Assembly (NCBI RefSeq): GCF_024448695.1
Contig: NZ_JAMOHY010000011.1
Span: 1 to 64,000, forward strand
Source of the DNA: Stutzerimonas stutzeri
GTDB taxonomy: Bacteria; Pseudomonadota; Gammaproteobacteria; Pseudomonadales; Pseudomonadaceae
Reading direction: 5' to 3'
DNA: 64,000 nucleotides
The notes beneath the pieces were generated by a model. The model worked only from the letters and a program-made list of their open reading frames with translations, searched no databases and was not told the origin of the DNA. The translations under genes and the position numbers were made by a program. How positions within the stretch are numbered: the first letter of the stretch is position 1; each line of letters starts with the position of its first letter. This document shows, in pieces, positions 7,230-21,775 of this stretch.

Positions 7230-8153
7230 ATGCCTGAGCTCTACCACTATTTTCAACAGCTGATCAACGGCCTGACCGTTGGCAGCACCTACGCCCTGAT
7301 CGCCATCGGCTACACGATGGTTTACGGGATCATCGGCATGATCAACTTCGCCCATGGCGAGGTCTACATGATCGGCTCTTACGTGACCTTCATCGCCATT
7401 GTCGGACTGTCGATGATGGGGCTTGATGCCCTGCCCATCCTGATGATCGGCGCCTTCGTCGCCAGCATGATCGTCACCAGCGCCTACGGCTACAGCATCG
7501 AACGGGTCGCTTACCGACCGTTGCGTGGCAGCAACCGGCTGATTCCTCTGATCTCCGCCATCGGCATGTCGATCTTCCTGCAGAACCTCGTGCTGCTGGC
7601 CCAGGATTCCAAGGACAAGGCCATCCCCAACCCCATGCCCGGCAACTTCGTGATCGGCGAAAGCATCATGAACGGGGTGGTGATTTCCTATATGCAGGTG
7701 CTGATCTTCGTCGTCACCATTGTCGCCATGATGGGCCTCACGCTGTTCATCTCCCGCTCCCGCCTGGGCCGCGCCTGTCGTGCCTGCGCCGAAGACCTGA
7801 AGATGGCCAACCTGCTAGGCATCAACACCAACAGCATCATCTCCCTGACCTTTGTCATCGGCGCGGCGCTGGCGGCGGTCGCAGCGGTGCTGATCAGCAT
7901 GCAATACGGGGTGATCAACCCGCATATTGGCTTTCTCGCCGGCATCAAGGCCTTTACCGCCGCTGTGCTGGGCGGCATCGGCAGCATCCCTGGCGCCATG
8001 CTCGGCGGCCTGGTTCTCGGCGTGGCAGAGGCGTTCGGCGCCGATATCTTCGGCGACCAGTACAAGGACGTGGTGGCCTTCACGCTGCTGATCCTGGTCC
8101 TGCTGTTCCGCCCTACCGGCATCCTCGGTCGCCCGGAGGTGGAAAAGGTATGA
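7230..8153 (+). CDS. braD: Branched-chain amino acid permease BraD (LivH)
   Basis: A protein of 307 residues. I chose the ATG at 7230 because AGGAGA at 7218-7223 stands before it; the frame is open further up, but the translation there has no membrane character. It has about eight membrane helices of the LivH family, with the N-terminal [20 protein letters not shown] motif, [14 protein letters not shown], and the coupling-loop motif [16 protein letters not shown] near residue 185. It forms the inner-membrane channel with BraE. Its stop overlaps the braE start. Confidence 0.9.
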   Translation: MPELYHYFQQLINGLTVGSTYALIAIGYTMVYGIIGMINFAHGEVYMIGSYVTFIAIVGLSMMGLDALPILMIGAFVASMIVTSAYGYSIERVAYRPLRGSNRLIPLISAIGMSIFLQNLVLLAQDSKDKAIPNPMPGNFVIGESIMNGVVISYMQVLIFVVTIVAMMGLTLFISRSRLGRACRACAEDLKMANLLGINTNSIISLTFVIGAALAAVAAVLISMQYGVINPHIGFLAGIKAFTAAVLGGIGSIPGAMLGGLVLGVAEAFGADIFGDQYKDVVAFTLLILVLLFRPTGILGRPEVEKV

Positions 8154-9406
8154 CTCGCAATCTGCGCACAGCCTTCTTCAGCGCCCTGCTGGTCATTGCC
8201 GTCGCGGTTCCGGTATTCGGCCTGAAGCTCACCACGGTGGGCATCCGCATCGAGGTGCAGGGCGCCGAAGCCGATACCTTCTGGATCATCGCCGCCTGCG
8301 CCGTGGCCATGTTCGCCTGGCAGTTGTTTCGCACCCGGCTGGCTGCCGGATGGGCAGCCAGCCCAAGCCTGCCCAGCGTTCCGGCCGGTGCAGGAAACTT
8401 CCTGACCCTGCCCTCGACCCAGCGCTACATCATCATCGCACTGATACTCGTGGCGCTTGTCTGGCCTTTCTATGGTTCGCGCGGTGCAGTGGATATCGCC
8501 ACGCTGATCCTGATCTACGTGATGCTCGGCCTGGGCCTGAACATCGTCGTGGGCCTGGCCGGCCTGCTCGATCTGGGTTACGTCGGCTTTTACGCGGTCG
8601 GTGCCTACACCTACGCACTGCTGTCGCATTACTACGGCTTCGGTTTCTGGCTCAGCCTGCCGATTGCCGGTGCCATGGCGGCGCTGTTCGGTTTCGTGCT
8701 GGGCTTTCCGGTATTGCGATTGCGCGGCGATTACCTGGCCATCGTGACCCTGGGCTTCGGTGAAATCATCCGCCTGCTGCTGCGCAACATGACCGAGTTG
8801 ACCGGCGGCCCCAACGGCATCAGTGGCATCGACAAACCGACCCTGTTCGGCCTGAGCTTCGACCGCCGTGCCGCCGAGGGCATGCAGACCTTCCACGAGT
8901 TCTTCGGTGTCGCCTACAACTCCATCAACAAGGTGATCTTCCTCTACCTGATTGCCCTGTTGCTGGTGTTGCTGACGCTGTTCGTGATCAACCGCCTGCT
9001 GCGCATGCCCATTGGCCGAGCCTGGGAAGCGCTGCGCGAAGACGAGATTGCCTGCCGCGCGCTGGGCATGAACCCCACGGTGATCAAACTCTCGGCCTTC
9101 ACCATCGGCGCAACCTTCGCCGGTTTCGCCGGCAGCTTCTTCGCCGCCCGCCAGGGGCTGGTGTCGCCGGAGTCCTTCACCTTCATCGAATCGGCGATCA
9201 TCCTCGCCATCGTCGTACTGGGCGGCATGGGCTCGCAGCTGGGGGTGATCCTCGCGGCTATCGTGATGATCCTGCTGCCCGAGCTGATGCGCGAGTTCAG
9301 CGAATACCGCATGCTGATGTTCGGCGCCCTGATGGTGCTGATGATGATCTGGCGTCCGCAGGGCCTGCTGCCCATGCAGCGTCCCCACATGGAGCTGAAG
9401 CAATGA
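8150..9406 (+). CDS. braE: Branched-chain amino acid permease BraE (LivM)
   Basis: A protein of 418 residues from the ATG at 8150, overlapping the braD stop (ATGA). LivM core motifs are present: [27 protein letters not shown] near residues 126-152, [29 protein letters not shown] and the coupling loop [18 protein letters not shown] near 290. An N-terminal extension of about 100 residues with two extra hydrophobic segments is usual for Pseudomonas and E. coli LivM. It pairs with BraD, and its stop overlaps the braF start. Confidence 0.9.
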   Translation: MTRNLRTAFFSALLVIAVAVPVFGLKLTTVGIRIEVQGAEADTFWIIAACAVAMFAWQLFRTRLAAGWAASPSLPSVPAGAGNFLTLPSTQRYIIIALILVALVWPFYGSRGAVDIATLILIYVMLGLGLNIVVGLAGLLDLGYVGFYAVGAYTYALLSHYYGFGFWLSLPIAGAMAALFGFVLGFPVLRLRGDYLAIVTLGFGEIIRLLLRNMTELTGGPNGISGIDKPTLFGLSFDRRAAEGMQTFHEFFGVAYNSINKVIFLYLIALLLVLLTLFVINRLLRMPIGRAWEALREDEIACRALGMNPTVIKLSAFTIGATFAGFAGSFFAARQGLVSPESFTFIESAIILAIVVLGGMGSQLGVILAAIVMILLPELMREFSEYRMLMFGALMVLMMIWRPQGLLPMQRPHMELKQ

Positions 9407-10170
9407 GTCGCCCGATTCTCGAAGTACGCGGCCTGACCATGCGCTTCGGCGGCCTGCTGGCCGTCAACGGAGTGGAACTGGCCGTACGGGATAAACAGGT
9501 GGTCTCGATGATCGGCCCGAACGGCGCCGGCAAGACCACCGTATTCAACTGTCTGACCGGCTTCTACCAGCCGACCTCAGGTGAAATCCTGCTGGACGGC
9601 GAGGCGATCCAGGGCCTGCCGGGGCACAAGATCGCGCGCAAGGGCGTGGTCCGCACGTTTCAGAATGTCCGCCTGTTCAAGGACATGACCACCGTGGAAA
9701 ACCTGCTGGTGGCCCAGCATCGTCATCTCGACACGGGTCTCCTGTCCGGACTGCTGAAGACCAGGGCCTTTCGCAAAAGCGAACGCGCGGCGATGGATTT
9801 CGCTGCGCACTGGCTGGAGCAGGTCAACCTCACCGAAGTGGCCAACCGCCCGGCCGGCACGCTCGCCTATGGCCAGCAGCGCCGCCTGGAAATCGCCCGC
9901 TGCATGATGACGCGCCCGCGCATCCTCATGCTCGACGAACCGGCTGCCGGTCTCAATCCGAAGGAAACCGAGGACCTCAAGGCGCTGATCGGCGTCCTGC
10001 GTGACACCCACGGGGTCACGGTGCTGCTGATCGAGCACGACATGAAGCTGGTCATGAGCATTTCCGACCACATCTACGTGATCAACCAGGGCTGCCCGCT
10101 GGCCAACGGTACGCCGGAGCAGGTCCGTGACAATCCGGACGTGATCAAAGCCTATCTGGGAGAGGCGTAA
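9403..10170 (+). CDS. braF: Branched-chain amino acid ABC ATPase BraF (LivG)
   Basis: A protein of 255 residues. Walker [10 protein letters not shown] lies near residues 38-46, a Q-loop in RTFQNVRLF, the signature [16 protein letters not shown] near 152-167, Walker [14 protein letters not shown] and the switch His in [10 protein letters not shown]. The LAYGQQ signature, in place of LSGGQ, is characteristic of LivG/BraF. It forms the ATPase heterodimer with BraG, overlaps the braE stop by 4 bases and is followed by braG after 2 bases. Confidence 0.92.
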   Translation: MSRPILEVRGLTMRFGGLLAVNGVELAVRDKQVVSMIGPNGAGKTTVFNCLTGFYQPTSGEILLDGEAIQGLPGHKIARKGVVRTFQNVRLFKDMTTVENLLVAQHRHLDTGLLSGLLKTRAFRKSERAAMDFAAHWLEQVNLTEVANRPAGTLAYGQQRRLEIARCMMTRPRILMLDEPAAGLNPKETEDLKALIGVLRDTHGVTVLLIEHDMKLVMSISDHIYVINQGCPLANGTPEQVRDNPDVIKAYLGEA

Positions 10171-10172
10171 GC

Positions 10173-10874
10173 ATGCTGTATTTTGAAAACGTCTCGACCT
10201 GCTACGGCAAAATCCAGGCACTGCATCAGGTCAACGTCGAGGTCCGCAAAGGCGAAATCGTCACCCTGATCGGAGCCAATGGCGCCGGCAAATCCACCCT
10301 GCTGATGACCCTCTGCGGTTCGCCGCAAGCCTCCGAAGGCAGCATCCGCTTCGAGGGGGATGAGCTGGTGGGAAAACAGACCTGCGACATCATGCGCAAG
10401 GACATTGCCGTGGTGCCCGAAGGACGTCGCATCTTTGCCCGCCTGACCGTGGAGGAAAACCTCGCGATGGGTGGCTTCTTTACCGGCAAGGCAGACTTCC
10501 AGGAACAGCTGGACAAGGTCATGTTGCTGTTCCCGCGCCTGAAGGAGCGCTATCAGCAGCGCGGCGGCACCATGTCCGGTGGAGAACAGCAGATGCTGGC
10601 CATCGCCCGCGCCCTGATGAGCAAGCCCCGTTTGCTGCTGCTTGACGAGCCTTCGCTGGGGCTTGCGCCGATCATCATCCAGCAGATCTTCGAGATCATC
10701 GAGCAGTTGCGCGCAGATGGCGTGACCATCTTTCTGGTCGAGCAGAACGCCAATCAGGCGCTCAAGCTGGCTGATCGCGGCTATGTACTGGAGAACGGCC
10801 ACATCGTCATGCAGGGCAGCGGCGAAGAGCTGCTGGTCAACCCCAGGGTTCGCGACGCCTACCTGGGCGGTTAG
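10173..10874 (+). CDS. braG: Branched-chain amino acid ABC ATPase BraG (LivF)
   Basis: A protein of 233 residues, the usual LivF length. Walker A GANGAGKST lies near residues 35-43, VPEGRRIFARLTVEENL (the LivF-type Q-loop region), the signature MSGGEQQMLAIARALM, Walker B LLLLDEPSLGLAP and the H-loop replaced by Gln in FLVEQNANQALKLADRGY, as normal for LivF. It completes the importer. The stop is 9 bases before the 8-oxoguanine deaminase gene, so both are probably on one transcript. Confidence 0.92.
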   Translation: MLYFENVSTCYGKIQALHQVNVEVRKGEIVTLIGANGAGKSTLLMTLCGSPQASEGSIRFEGDELVGKQTCDIMRKDIAVVPEGRRIFARLTVEENLAMGGFFTGKADFQEQLDKVMLLFPRLKERYQQRGGTMSGGEQQMLAIARALMSKPRLLLLDEPSLGLAPIIIQQIFEIIEQLRADGVTIFLVEQNANQALKLADRGYVLENGHIVMQGSGEELLVNPRVRDAYLGG

Positions 10875-10883
10875 GAGGCACGC

Positions 10884-12230
10884 ATGGCAGAAAGGAATCG
10901 GCTCTGGATCAGCAACCCCCTCGCGCTTTTTACGGCCAACGATCATCGGGCGCCCGGCGGACTGGTGATCGAAAACGGCGTCATCGTCGAGCTGCTGGCC
11001 GCAGGGCAGACACCGGCTCGCCCGGTCGATGAAACCTTCGATGCCCGCGAACATGTGGTCCTGCCGGGGCTGGTCAATGCGCACCATCACTTCCACCAGA
11101 CACTGACCCGCGCCTGGGGGCCTGCGGTCAACGCCCCGGTGCTCGACTGGCTGCCGGCGCTGTATCCCGTCTGGTCAAGGCTGACACCCGCGCAGCTCGC
11201 CCTGGCCAGCAAGGTCGCACTGGCCGAGCTGCTGCTCTCGGGTTGCACCACGACTGCGGACCATCATTATCTGTTTCCCGAAGGGCTGGAGCAGGCCATC
11301 GACATCGAGGTCGAGGCCGTGCGCGAACTGGGCATGCGCGCCACCCTGTGCCGTGGCTCGATAAACGTCGCCGGGTCGCACAACAGCGCCTGCGTGCAGA
11401 GCGCCGAGGTGATTCTGGCCGACAGCCAGCGCCTGGCCGAGCAGTACCATGAGCGCGACGATGGCGCGCAGATCCAGATTGCCCTGGCACCCTCTTCACC
11501 CTTTGCGGTGACCCGCGAACTGATGTGCGCCAGCGCCGAACTGGCGCAAACCCACGGCCTGCGCCTGCATACCCACCTGGGCGAAACGCCAGACGAACAG
11601 CAGGCCTGCATCCGCCGTTTCAGCATGCGCAGCGTCGATTACCTGAAAAGTGTCGGCTGGCTCGGCCCGCAGACCTGGCTGGCCCACGGCATCCATTTCA
11701 ACCAGATCGAAATCGACCGCCTCGGTGCAGCGGGTGTCGGCATCTGCCACTGCCCCAGCTCGAACATGCGCCTGGCTTCGGGAATCTCTCGAACACTGCA
11801 ACTCGAAGACGAGGGTGCAACCATCGGGCTGGGCGTCGATGGCTCAGCATCCAATGACACCTCGAACATGCTGCTGGAAGCCCGTCAGGCGCTGTTCATC
11901 CAGCGCCTGCGCTACGGCGCCGGAAAGATCACGCCCGAGAAGGTCCTTGGCTGGGCAACCCGTGGCTCGGCACAGCTACTGGGACGTTCCGACATCGGCG
12001 AGATCGCGCCGGGCAAGCAGGCTGATCTGGCTCTGTTCAAGCTTGACGAGCTGCGCTTTTCCGGCAGTCACGACCCCATTGCCGCACTGTTGTTGTGCGC
12101 TGCCGACAGGGCCGACCGGGTAATGATTGGCGGTCGCTGGAAGGTGATTGACGGCCAGATCGAAGGGCTGGATCTGGCCGGTTTGATCGCCGACCACCGC
12201 CAGGCCGCTAGTCATCTGGCTGGCGGCTGA
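10884..12230 (+). CDS. 8-oxoguanine deaminase (amidohydrolase)
   Basis: A protein of 448 residues of the amidohydrolase superfamily, with AGGAGG before the ATG. Metal and catalytic residues are visible: NAHHHF at 65-70 (HxH at the end of the first barrel strand), HTHLGE at 229-234, AHGIHF at 267-272 and LGVDGSASND around 316-325 with the catalytic Asp at 319. The pattern matches 8-oxoguanine deaminases such as P. aeruginosa PA0142, which convert 8-oxoguanine to urate, and the related chloro-s-triazine hydrolases. Its place directly behind braG is unusual: it may be a passive hitch-hiker, or the importer may also serve purine-derived compounds. The family call is firm; the link is inference. 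Confidence 0.86.
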   Translation: MAERNRLWISNPLALFTANDHRAPGGLVIENGVIVELLAAGQTPARPVDETFDAREHVVLPGLVNAHHHFHQTLTRAWGPAVNAPVLDWLPALYPVWSRLTPAQLALASKVALAELLLSGCTTTADHHYLFPEGLEQAIDIEVEAVRELGMRATLCRGSINVAGSHNSACVQSAEVILADSQRLAEQYHERDDGAQIQIALAPSSPFAVTRELMCASAELAQTHGLRLHTHLGETPDEQQACIRRFSMRSVDYLKSVGWLGPQTWLAHGIHFNQIEIDRLGAAGVGICHCPSSNMRLASGISRTLQLEDEGATIGLGVDGSASNDTSNMLLEARQALFIQRLRYGAGKITPEKVLGWATRGSAQLLGRSDIGEIAPGKQADLALFKLDELRFSGSHDPIAALLLCAADRADRVMIGGRWKVIDGQIEGLDLAGLIADHRQAASHLAGG

Positions 12231-12238
12231 GGACGACA

Positions 12239-12266
12239 GTCGGGTTACGCCTTCAGCTAACCCGAC
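12239..12266. repeat. Inverted repeat, terminator-like
   Basis: GTCGGGTTA at 12239-12247 pairs perfectly with TAACCCGAC at 12258-12266 around a 10-base loop. It lies just behind the deaminase gene and resembles the short GTCGGGTTA-type dispersed repeats common in Pseudomonas genomes. It may end both the bra operon and the converging fghA transcript. Confidence 0.55.
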
Positions 12267-12302
12267 CTACATCTTTCGATCTGCAGGCTGCGTGAACAGA
12301 GC

Positions 12303-12333
12303 GTAGGGTGGAAGACTGCGAAGCATCTTCCAC
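12303..12333. repeat. REP-like inverted repeat (GTAGGGTGGAAGA type)
   Basis: The element starts GTAGGGTGGAAGA; its arms GTGGAAGA (12308-12315) and TCTTCCAC (12326-12333) enclose a GCGAAGC-type loop. A relative with the same GTAGGGTGGAAA core lies at 13216 on the other side of fghA. Such elements are dispersed in Pseudomonas genomes. Confidence 0.6.
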
Positions 12334-12356
12334 GCGTCGACCAACCACCTGCGGCC

Positions 12357-13202
12357 TCAGCCCTGCAACGCCTGGGCATGATGCCGCAGGTGGTCGTCGA
12401 TGAAGCTGGCGATGAAGTAGTAGCTGTGGTCGTAACCCGGCTGGATACGCAGCGTCAGCGGGTGATTGGCCGCCTTGGCCGCAGCCTCCAGCGCCTCGGG
12501 TTTGAGCTGGTTTTCCATGAAGTCATCGCGATCACCCTGGTCGACCAGGATCGGCAACTTCTCTCCCGCTTCGGCCAACAGCGCACAAGCATCCCATTCC
12601 CGCCAGCGTGAGCGGTCTTCACCCAGATAACGGGAAAAAGCCTTCTCGCCCCAGGGGCAACTGGCGGGATTGGTGATGGGCGAAAAAGCTGAAACCGAGC
12701 TATACCGCCCCGGATTCTTCAGTGCACAGACCAACGCACCATGGCCGCCCATTGAGTGCCCACTGATACCGCGCTTATCGGAGACAGGGAAATTAGCCTC
12801 GATCAGCGCCGGCAGCTCATGGACCACGTAGTCGTACATGCGGTAATGCTGCGCCCAGGGCTCCTGGGTGGCGTTGAGGTAGAAGCCGGCACCCAAGCCG
12901 AAATCCCAGGCACCGTCCGGGTCGTCCGGCACATCAGTACCGCGCGGGCTGGTGTCCGGCGCAACGATGATCAGCCCCAGCTCCGCTGCCAGTTGCTGCG
13001 CGGAAGCCTTCTGCATGAAGTTCTCGTCGGTGCAGGTCAGCCCCGACAGCCAATAGAGCACCGGCAGCTTCTCGCCCTGCTCCGCCTGGGGCGGCAGGTA
13101 CACGGCGAACACCATGTCGCAGTTCAGACTGCTGGAACGGTGGCGATAGCGCTTGTGCCAGCCGCCGAAGCTCTTGTTGCAAGAAATATTCTCAAGAGTC
13201 AT
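12357..13202 (-). CDS. fghA: S-formylglutathione hydrolase
   Basis: A protein of 281 residues, the usual length, of the esterase D family. The nucleophile elbow GHSMGG has Ser at about residue 150; an Asp in [12 protein letters not shown] and the His in PGYDHSYYF complete the triad. [21 protein letters not shown] near 47-67 is a family signature. It hydrolyses S-formylglutathione to formate and glutathione, the second step of formaldehyde detoxification, directly after AdhC, whose gene lies upstream on the same strand across a REP-like repeat. A GAGGC ribosome binding site precedes the ATG. Confidence 0.92.
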   Translation of the reverse strand: MTLENISCNKSFGGWHKRYRHRSSSLNCDMVFAVYLPPQAEQGEKLPVLYWLSGLTCTDENFMQKASAQQLAAELGLIIVAPDTSPRGTDVPDDPDGAWDFGLGAGFYLNATQEPWAQHYRMYDYVVHELPALIEANFPVSDKRGISGHSMGGHGALVCALKNPGRYSSVSAFSPITNPASCPWGEKAFSRYLGEDRSRWREWDACALLAEAGEKLPILVDQGDRDDFMENQLKPEALEAAAKAANHPLTLRIQPGYDHSYYFIASFIDDHLRHHAQALQG

Positions 13203-13215
13203 GGATATGCCTCAC

Positions 13216-13291
13216 GTAGGGTGGAAACCGCGAAGCGTTTTCCACCGACCGAGGTGGACAAGCCGTCTGGCGACGGCGTTATCCACCCTAC
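13216..13291. repeat. REP-like element between adhC and fghA
   Basis: An outer inverted repeat, GTAGGGTGGA at 13216-13225 and TCCACCCTAC at 13282-13291, encloses nested GTGGAAA...TTTCCAC and GACGG...CCGTC-like elements. The core resembles the repeat at 12303. It fills almost the whole 92-base gap between adhC and fghA and could fold into a long hairpin that affects transcript stability. Confidence 0.65.
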
Positions 13292-13294
13292 GGA

Positions 13295-14464
<1,170 letters not shown>

Positions 14465-14534
14465 TTAATGATTCAAACGTGGAAACATTGTTGCCATACA
14501 GGGACAATCGAGTCTTTCACTCTCTGGAGCCGGC

Positions 14535-15428
14535 ATGAACCGCTGGGAAGGTCTCGACGAATTCGTCGCCGTCGCTGAATGCGGCAGCTTCATGCGCGCC
14601 GCCGAACACCTGCGCGTGTCTTCCTCTCATGTCAGCCGCCAGGTGGCACGGCTCGAAGAGCGGCTACAGGCCCGGCTGTTCTATCGCACCACGCGCCGCG
14701 TCTCGCTGACTGAAGCTGGCCATACATTCCTCGCTCGCTGCCAGCGCCTGATCGAAGAGCGCGACGACGCCTTTCACGTCATCAGCGATTTGCACGCAGC
14801 ACCTGCCGGGCTGCTGCGCATGACCGCCGCCGTGGCTTATGGCGAGCGCTTCATCGTGCCGCTGCTCAACGAGTTCATGGCGCAGCATCCACAGCTGCGG
14901 GTTGAGATCGAGTTGTCCAACCGTACCCTGGATCTGGTGCAGGAAGGCTACGACCTGGCCATCCGCCTGGGCCGGCTCAACGAATCACGACTGGTGGCAA
15001 CACGCATCGCGCCACGGGCCATGTTTCTGTGCGCTGCACCGGCCTATCTTGAACGCTACGGGCGCCCGCACACCCTTTCGGAACTGGCACGGCACAACTG
15101 CCTGGTAGGCACGAGCGATACCTGGTTATTGCAGGTCGATGGTCGCGAGCAACCGTTCAAGCCTAGTGGCAACTGGCGCTGCAACAGCGGCCAGGCGGTA
15201 CTGGATGCCGCCCTGCGCGGCTTCGGCCTCTGTCAGCTGCCGGATTACTACGTTCAGGAACCTCTGCGCCGTGGGGAGCTGGTGTCGCTGCTCGAGGCCA
15301 ATCGACCGCCCAATACCGCTGTCTGGGCCGTCTACCTGCAACGCCGCTATCCGCTGCCAAAGGTGCGCCTGCTGATCCAGGCGCTGAAAGAGGGACTGGC
15401 CAGACGCCCGGAATACCGCCGGTCCTGA
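14535..15428 (+). CDS. gfnR: LysR-family regulator, GfnR-like
   Basis: A protein of 297 residues with an N-terminal winged helix-turn-helix at about residues 1-65 (MNRWEGLDEFVAVAECGSFM..., AAEHLRVSSSHVSRQVARLE) and a LysR effector domain with the PRAMFLCAAPAYLERYGRP pattern of the DsdC/CrgA-like subgroup. It is divergent from adhC with a gap of 124 bases, the same placement as PA3630 (GfnR) in P. aeruginosa, reported to activate glutathione-dependent formaldehyde neutralisation. It probably binds the shared intergenic region. The symbol rests on position and sequence similarity. Confidence 0.8.
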   Translation: MNRWEGLDEFVAVAECGSFMRAAEHLRVSSSHVSRQVARLEERLQARLFYRTTRRVSLTEAGHTFLARCQRLIEERDDAFHVISDLHAAPAGLLRMTAAVAYGERFIVPLLNEFMAQHPQLRVEIELSNRTLDLVQEGYDLAIRLGRLNESRLVATRIAPRAMFLCAAPAYLERYGRPHTLSELARHNCLVGTSDTWLLQVDGREQPFKPSGNWRCNSGQAVLDAALRGFGLCQLPDYYVQEPLRRGELVSLLEANRPPNTAVWAVYLQRRYPLPKVRLLIQALKEGLARRPEYRRS

Positions 15429-15618
15429 GCAACTCCATGGCGCGCTGAAACAATGTCTTACCGCCCGCGCGTCCGACTGCCGGTCAGAGCAGGAACCCGC
15501 GTACTGCGACCACGTCGTATTCAGTAACCGCCTTTGACCATTGATCGCAGTCGCTGCCAAGCACCGATCATCGGTATACCCCGCGAGGACCCTACCACCC
15601 GAACGAACGAGGCCGTGC

Positions 15619-16785
15619 ATGAACAGACTGCTCGATAGTAAAACCCTCAATCAGCTGCTGGCCCAACGCGAGGCCCCCTGCCTGTCCCTTTACCAGCCTA
15701 CTCACCGCAGCTTCCCCGAGCGCCAACAGGACCCCATCCGATTCAGGCATCTGGTTCGCCAACTGGAAGACTCGCTCAGACAGCAGGGCTGGGGAAACCA
15801 GACCGAAGCCCTGCTCCAGCCGTTTTACGCCTTGATGGACAATGCTGACTTCTGGAACCACAACCTCGACGGGCTGGCCGTATTTGGCTGCCAGGGCTAC
15901 TTCGAGTACTTCCGGCTGCAGCGCAAGGTGCCGGAATTTGCAGTGGCCAACGACCGCATGCATGTCAAACCCCTGGTGCGTATCGCGCAGTCCGCAGATC
16001 GCTATCAGATCCTATGTCTGTCACGGGACTCGGTGCGGCTGCTGGGCGGCAATCGCGATGCGCTGGATGAAATCCACCTGCACGAGAACGTACCGCGCAC
16101 CCTTGCCGAAGCACTGGGTACCGAGCTGACCGAGAAGAGCCAGAGCGGTTTTTCGCAAGGCTACAGCCGCGCCAGCGAACGAGGAGACCCGATGCAGAAC
16201 GAGGCGGGCGGCAGCGGCAAACAGGCGGAAATTGACCGCGACCGTGACCGGTATTTTCGCGAGGTAGACCGCACCATCATCGAACATCACTCTCGCCCCA
16301 GTGGCTTGCCGCTGATCCTGGCCGCGCTGCCGGAACAGCAATCCCACTTCCGTCGAATCAGCCAGAACGAGCATCTGTTGCCCGAAGGCATCGAGATCGG
16401 ACAGGGCGCGTTGACGCTCAACGAGATCAGGGAAGAAAGCTGGCTGGTCATGCAGCCACGCTACCTGAAGCGCCTCGAAGGTCTGATCAACCAGTTCGGC
16501 ACCTCTCACGGCAAAGGGCTGGCTTCGGATCAGTTGGAGGAAATCGGTCAGGCAGCCGTACAGGGCCGCGTGGCGACCCTGCTGGTAGAGGCGGAACGAC
16601 AGATACCCGGTCGAGTCGACAAGGCTGAAGGCAAGGCAACACCCGCAGAAGATGAGGCCGCAACCACACCCGATCTACTGGACGAGTTGACCATCTGGAC
16701 CTTGGAGCAAGGTGGCGAGGTTATCGTGGTTCCGCTAGAGCGAATGCCCACGCAGAGCGGTGCGGCAGCGATTTATCGCTTCTGA
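15619..16785 (+). CDS. baeRF3-like protein (bacterial release-factor-like domain)
   Basis: A protein of 388 residues, soluble and without a signal peptide. I chose the ATG at 15619, with a weak GAGG site; the frame is open upstream but without conserved character. The start ...EAPCLSLYQPTHRSFPERQQDPIRFRHL... resembles baeRF family 3, a bacterial relative of the eRF1/aRF1 fold, and the C-terminal LLDELTIWTLEQGGEVIVVP matches the final Pelota-like segment. No GGQ peptide-release motif is present. An acidic, charged linker lies near residues 335-350. Function is unknown; roles in ribosome rescue or stress are only suggested for the wider family. Confidence 0.62.
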   Translation: MNRLLDSKTLNQLLAQREAPCLSLYQPTHRSFPERQQDPIRFRHLVRQLEDSLRQQGWGNQTEALLQPFYALMDNADFWNHNLDGLAVFGCQGYFEYFRLQRKVPEFAVANDRMHVKPLVRIAQSADRYQILCLSRDSVRLLGGNRDALDEIHLHENVPRTLAEALGTELTEKSQSGFSQGYSRASERGDPMQNEAGGSGKQAEIDRDRDRYFREVDRTIIEHHSRPSGLPLILAALPEQQSHFRRISQNEHLLPEGIEIGQGALTLNEIREESWLVMQPRYLKRLEGLINQFGTSHGKGLASDQLEEIGQAAVQGRVATLLVEAERQIPGRVDKAEGKATPAEDEAATTPDLLDELTIWTLEQGGEVIVVPLERMPTQSGAAAIYRF

Positions 16786-16809
16786 TGCATCCAGCGGAAG
16801 CGGTGTCGG

Positions 16810-17508
16810 TCAGGATTTCCAGCGCTGCTGCAGCCACTGAAGGTCTTCCGGGCGGGTAATTTTCAGGTTATCCGCCCGGCCTTCGATCAAGCGGGGTGAC
16901 TGCCCGGCCCACTCCAGTGCCGAGGCTTCGTCAGTAATCGCCACGTTTTCAGCAAGCGCGCCGACAAGCGCCTCCTGTAACGCGCTGAAGCGAAACATCT
17001 GCGGTGTATAAGCCTGCCAGATCACGCTGCGATCCACTGTCTCCAACACACGACCATCAGGCCCCACACGCTTGAGCGTATCGCGCACCGGCACGGCGAG
17101 CAGGCCACCGACCGGATCGCCCGCCAACTCGCTCAACAATCTGTCGAGATCCTCACGCGCGAGATTGGGCCGCGCCGCATCGTGAACCAGCACCCAGTCG
17201 TCCGCGCCAGCTCCCAGCTCACTGAGCAGGCGCAAACCGCCAAGTACCGAATCGGCACGCTCGACGCCGCCTTCGGCCCGTCGAATGCGCGGATCGCTGG
17301 CGTAACCGAGGGAGGGCCACCAGGGATCGTCGGCAGCCAGGCTCACGACCATGCCCTTCAGGCCTGGATGCCCGAGAAAACAATCGAGGGTATGTTCAAG
17401 AATCGTTCGGTCGGCCAGTTGCAGGTACTGCTTTGGACGATCCGCGCGCATCCGGCTGCCCACCCCGGCAGCCGGAATCACTACCCAGAAAGACGGATGC
17501 TTGCTCAT
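16810..17508 (-). CDS. ispD: 2-C-methyl-D-erythritol 4-phosphate cytidylyltransferase
   Basis: A protein of 232 residues with the nucleotide-binding signature VIPAAGVGSRMRADRPKQYL near residues 10-29, VLVHDAARPNL near 106-116 and the ITDEASALEW motif near 191-200. It transfers CMP from CTP to methylerythritol phosphate in the MEP isoprenoid pathway, downstream of Dxr encoded at 36.6 kb. It overlaps ftsB by 4 bases. The partner ispF, often near fghA in P. aeruginosa, is absent from the window. Confidence 0.94.
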   Translation of the reverse strand: MSKHPSFWVVIPAAGVGSRMRADRPKQYLQLADRTILEHTLDCFLGHPGLKGMVVSLAADDPWWPSLGYASDPRIRRAEGGVERADSVLGGLRLLSELGAGADDWVLVHDAARPNLAREDLDRLLSELAGDPVGGLLAVPVRDTLKRVGPDGRVLETVDRSVIWQAYTPQMFRFSALQEALVGALAENVAITDEASALEWAGQSPRLIEGRADNLKITRPEDLQWLQQRWKS

Positions 17509-17783
17509 TCGCTGAGCTGATAGAGGGTTTCACCCTCTTTGACCATGCCCAGCTCCTGGCGAGCGCGCTCTTCCACGGTTTCCATGCCCTGCTTGAGCTC
17601 CATCACTTCCGCTTCGAGAATGCGATTGCGCTCCAGCAGACGCTGGTTCTCACCCTGCTGCTCGGCGATCTGTCTGTTCAGCCCACTGATCTGGGCAATG
17701 CTGCCTTCGCCCACCCAGAGGCGGTACTGCAGGCCACCCAGCAGCAGGATCAGAACGACGAACAACCAGTAGGGAGTACGCAT
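17505..17783 (-). CDS. ftsB: Cell division protein FtsB
   Basis: A protein of 92 residues from the ATG at 17783 (MRTPYWLF...), matching the usual length of Pseudomonas FtsB; in-frame ATGs at 17792 and 17843 would add N-terminal residues that the family lacks. One membrane helix at about residues 4-21 is followed by a periplasmic coiled coil (SGLNRQIAEQQGENQRLLERN) and the conserved GMVKEGETLYQL end. FtsB bridges FtsL and FtsQ in the divisome. Its stop overlaps the ispD start. Confidence 0.92.
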   Translation of the reverse strand: MRTPYWLFVVLILLLGGLQYRLWVGEGSIAQISGLNRQIAEQQGENQRLLERNRILEAEVMELKQGMETVEERARQELGMVKEGETLYQLSE

Positions 17784-17915
17784 GGAGGGCATCAAATGAA
17801 TTCGGTTGGTTTCCAGAGACGGTGTAAGTGCAAGCGGCGACATAGTCCGACCTCATCTGCCTCCAATTGATCCACGATGCGCGGGCACACGGCATCAGGA
17901 CGGACCTTGGCTCAC

Positions 17916-17943
17916 AAAAAAAGGCGGCTTTCGCCGCCCTTTC
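17916..17943 (-). terminator. Rho-independent terminator behind eno
   Basis: On the minus strand a GGCGGC/GCCGCC stem with a GAAA loop is followed by seven T residues (complement of 17916-17922). It lies 15 bases after the eno stop and separates eno from ftsB-ispD. Confidence 0.85.
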
Positions 17944-17957
17944 TATCACGTCAGGCT

Positions 17958-21775
<3,818 letters not shown>

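Noticed and set aside
7688..9403. A 571-codon open frame on the minus strand across braD/braE
   Set aside because: The translation is rich in Gln, His and Gly with no domain; it mirrors strong third-position GC of the real bra genes on the plus strand.
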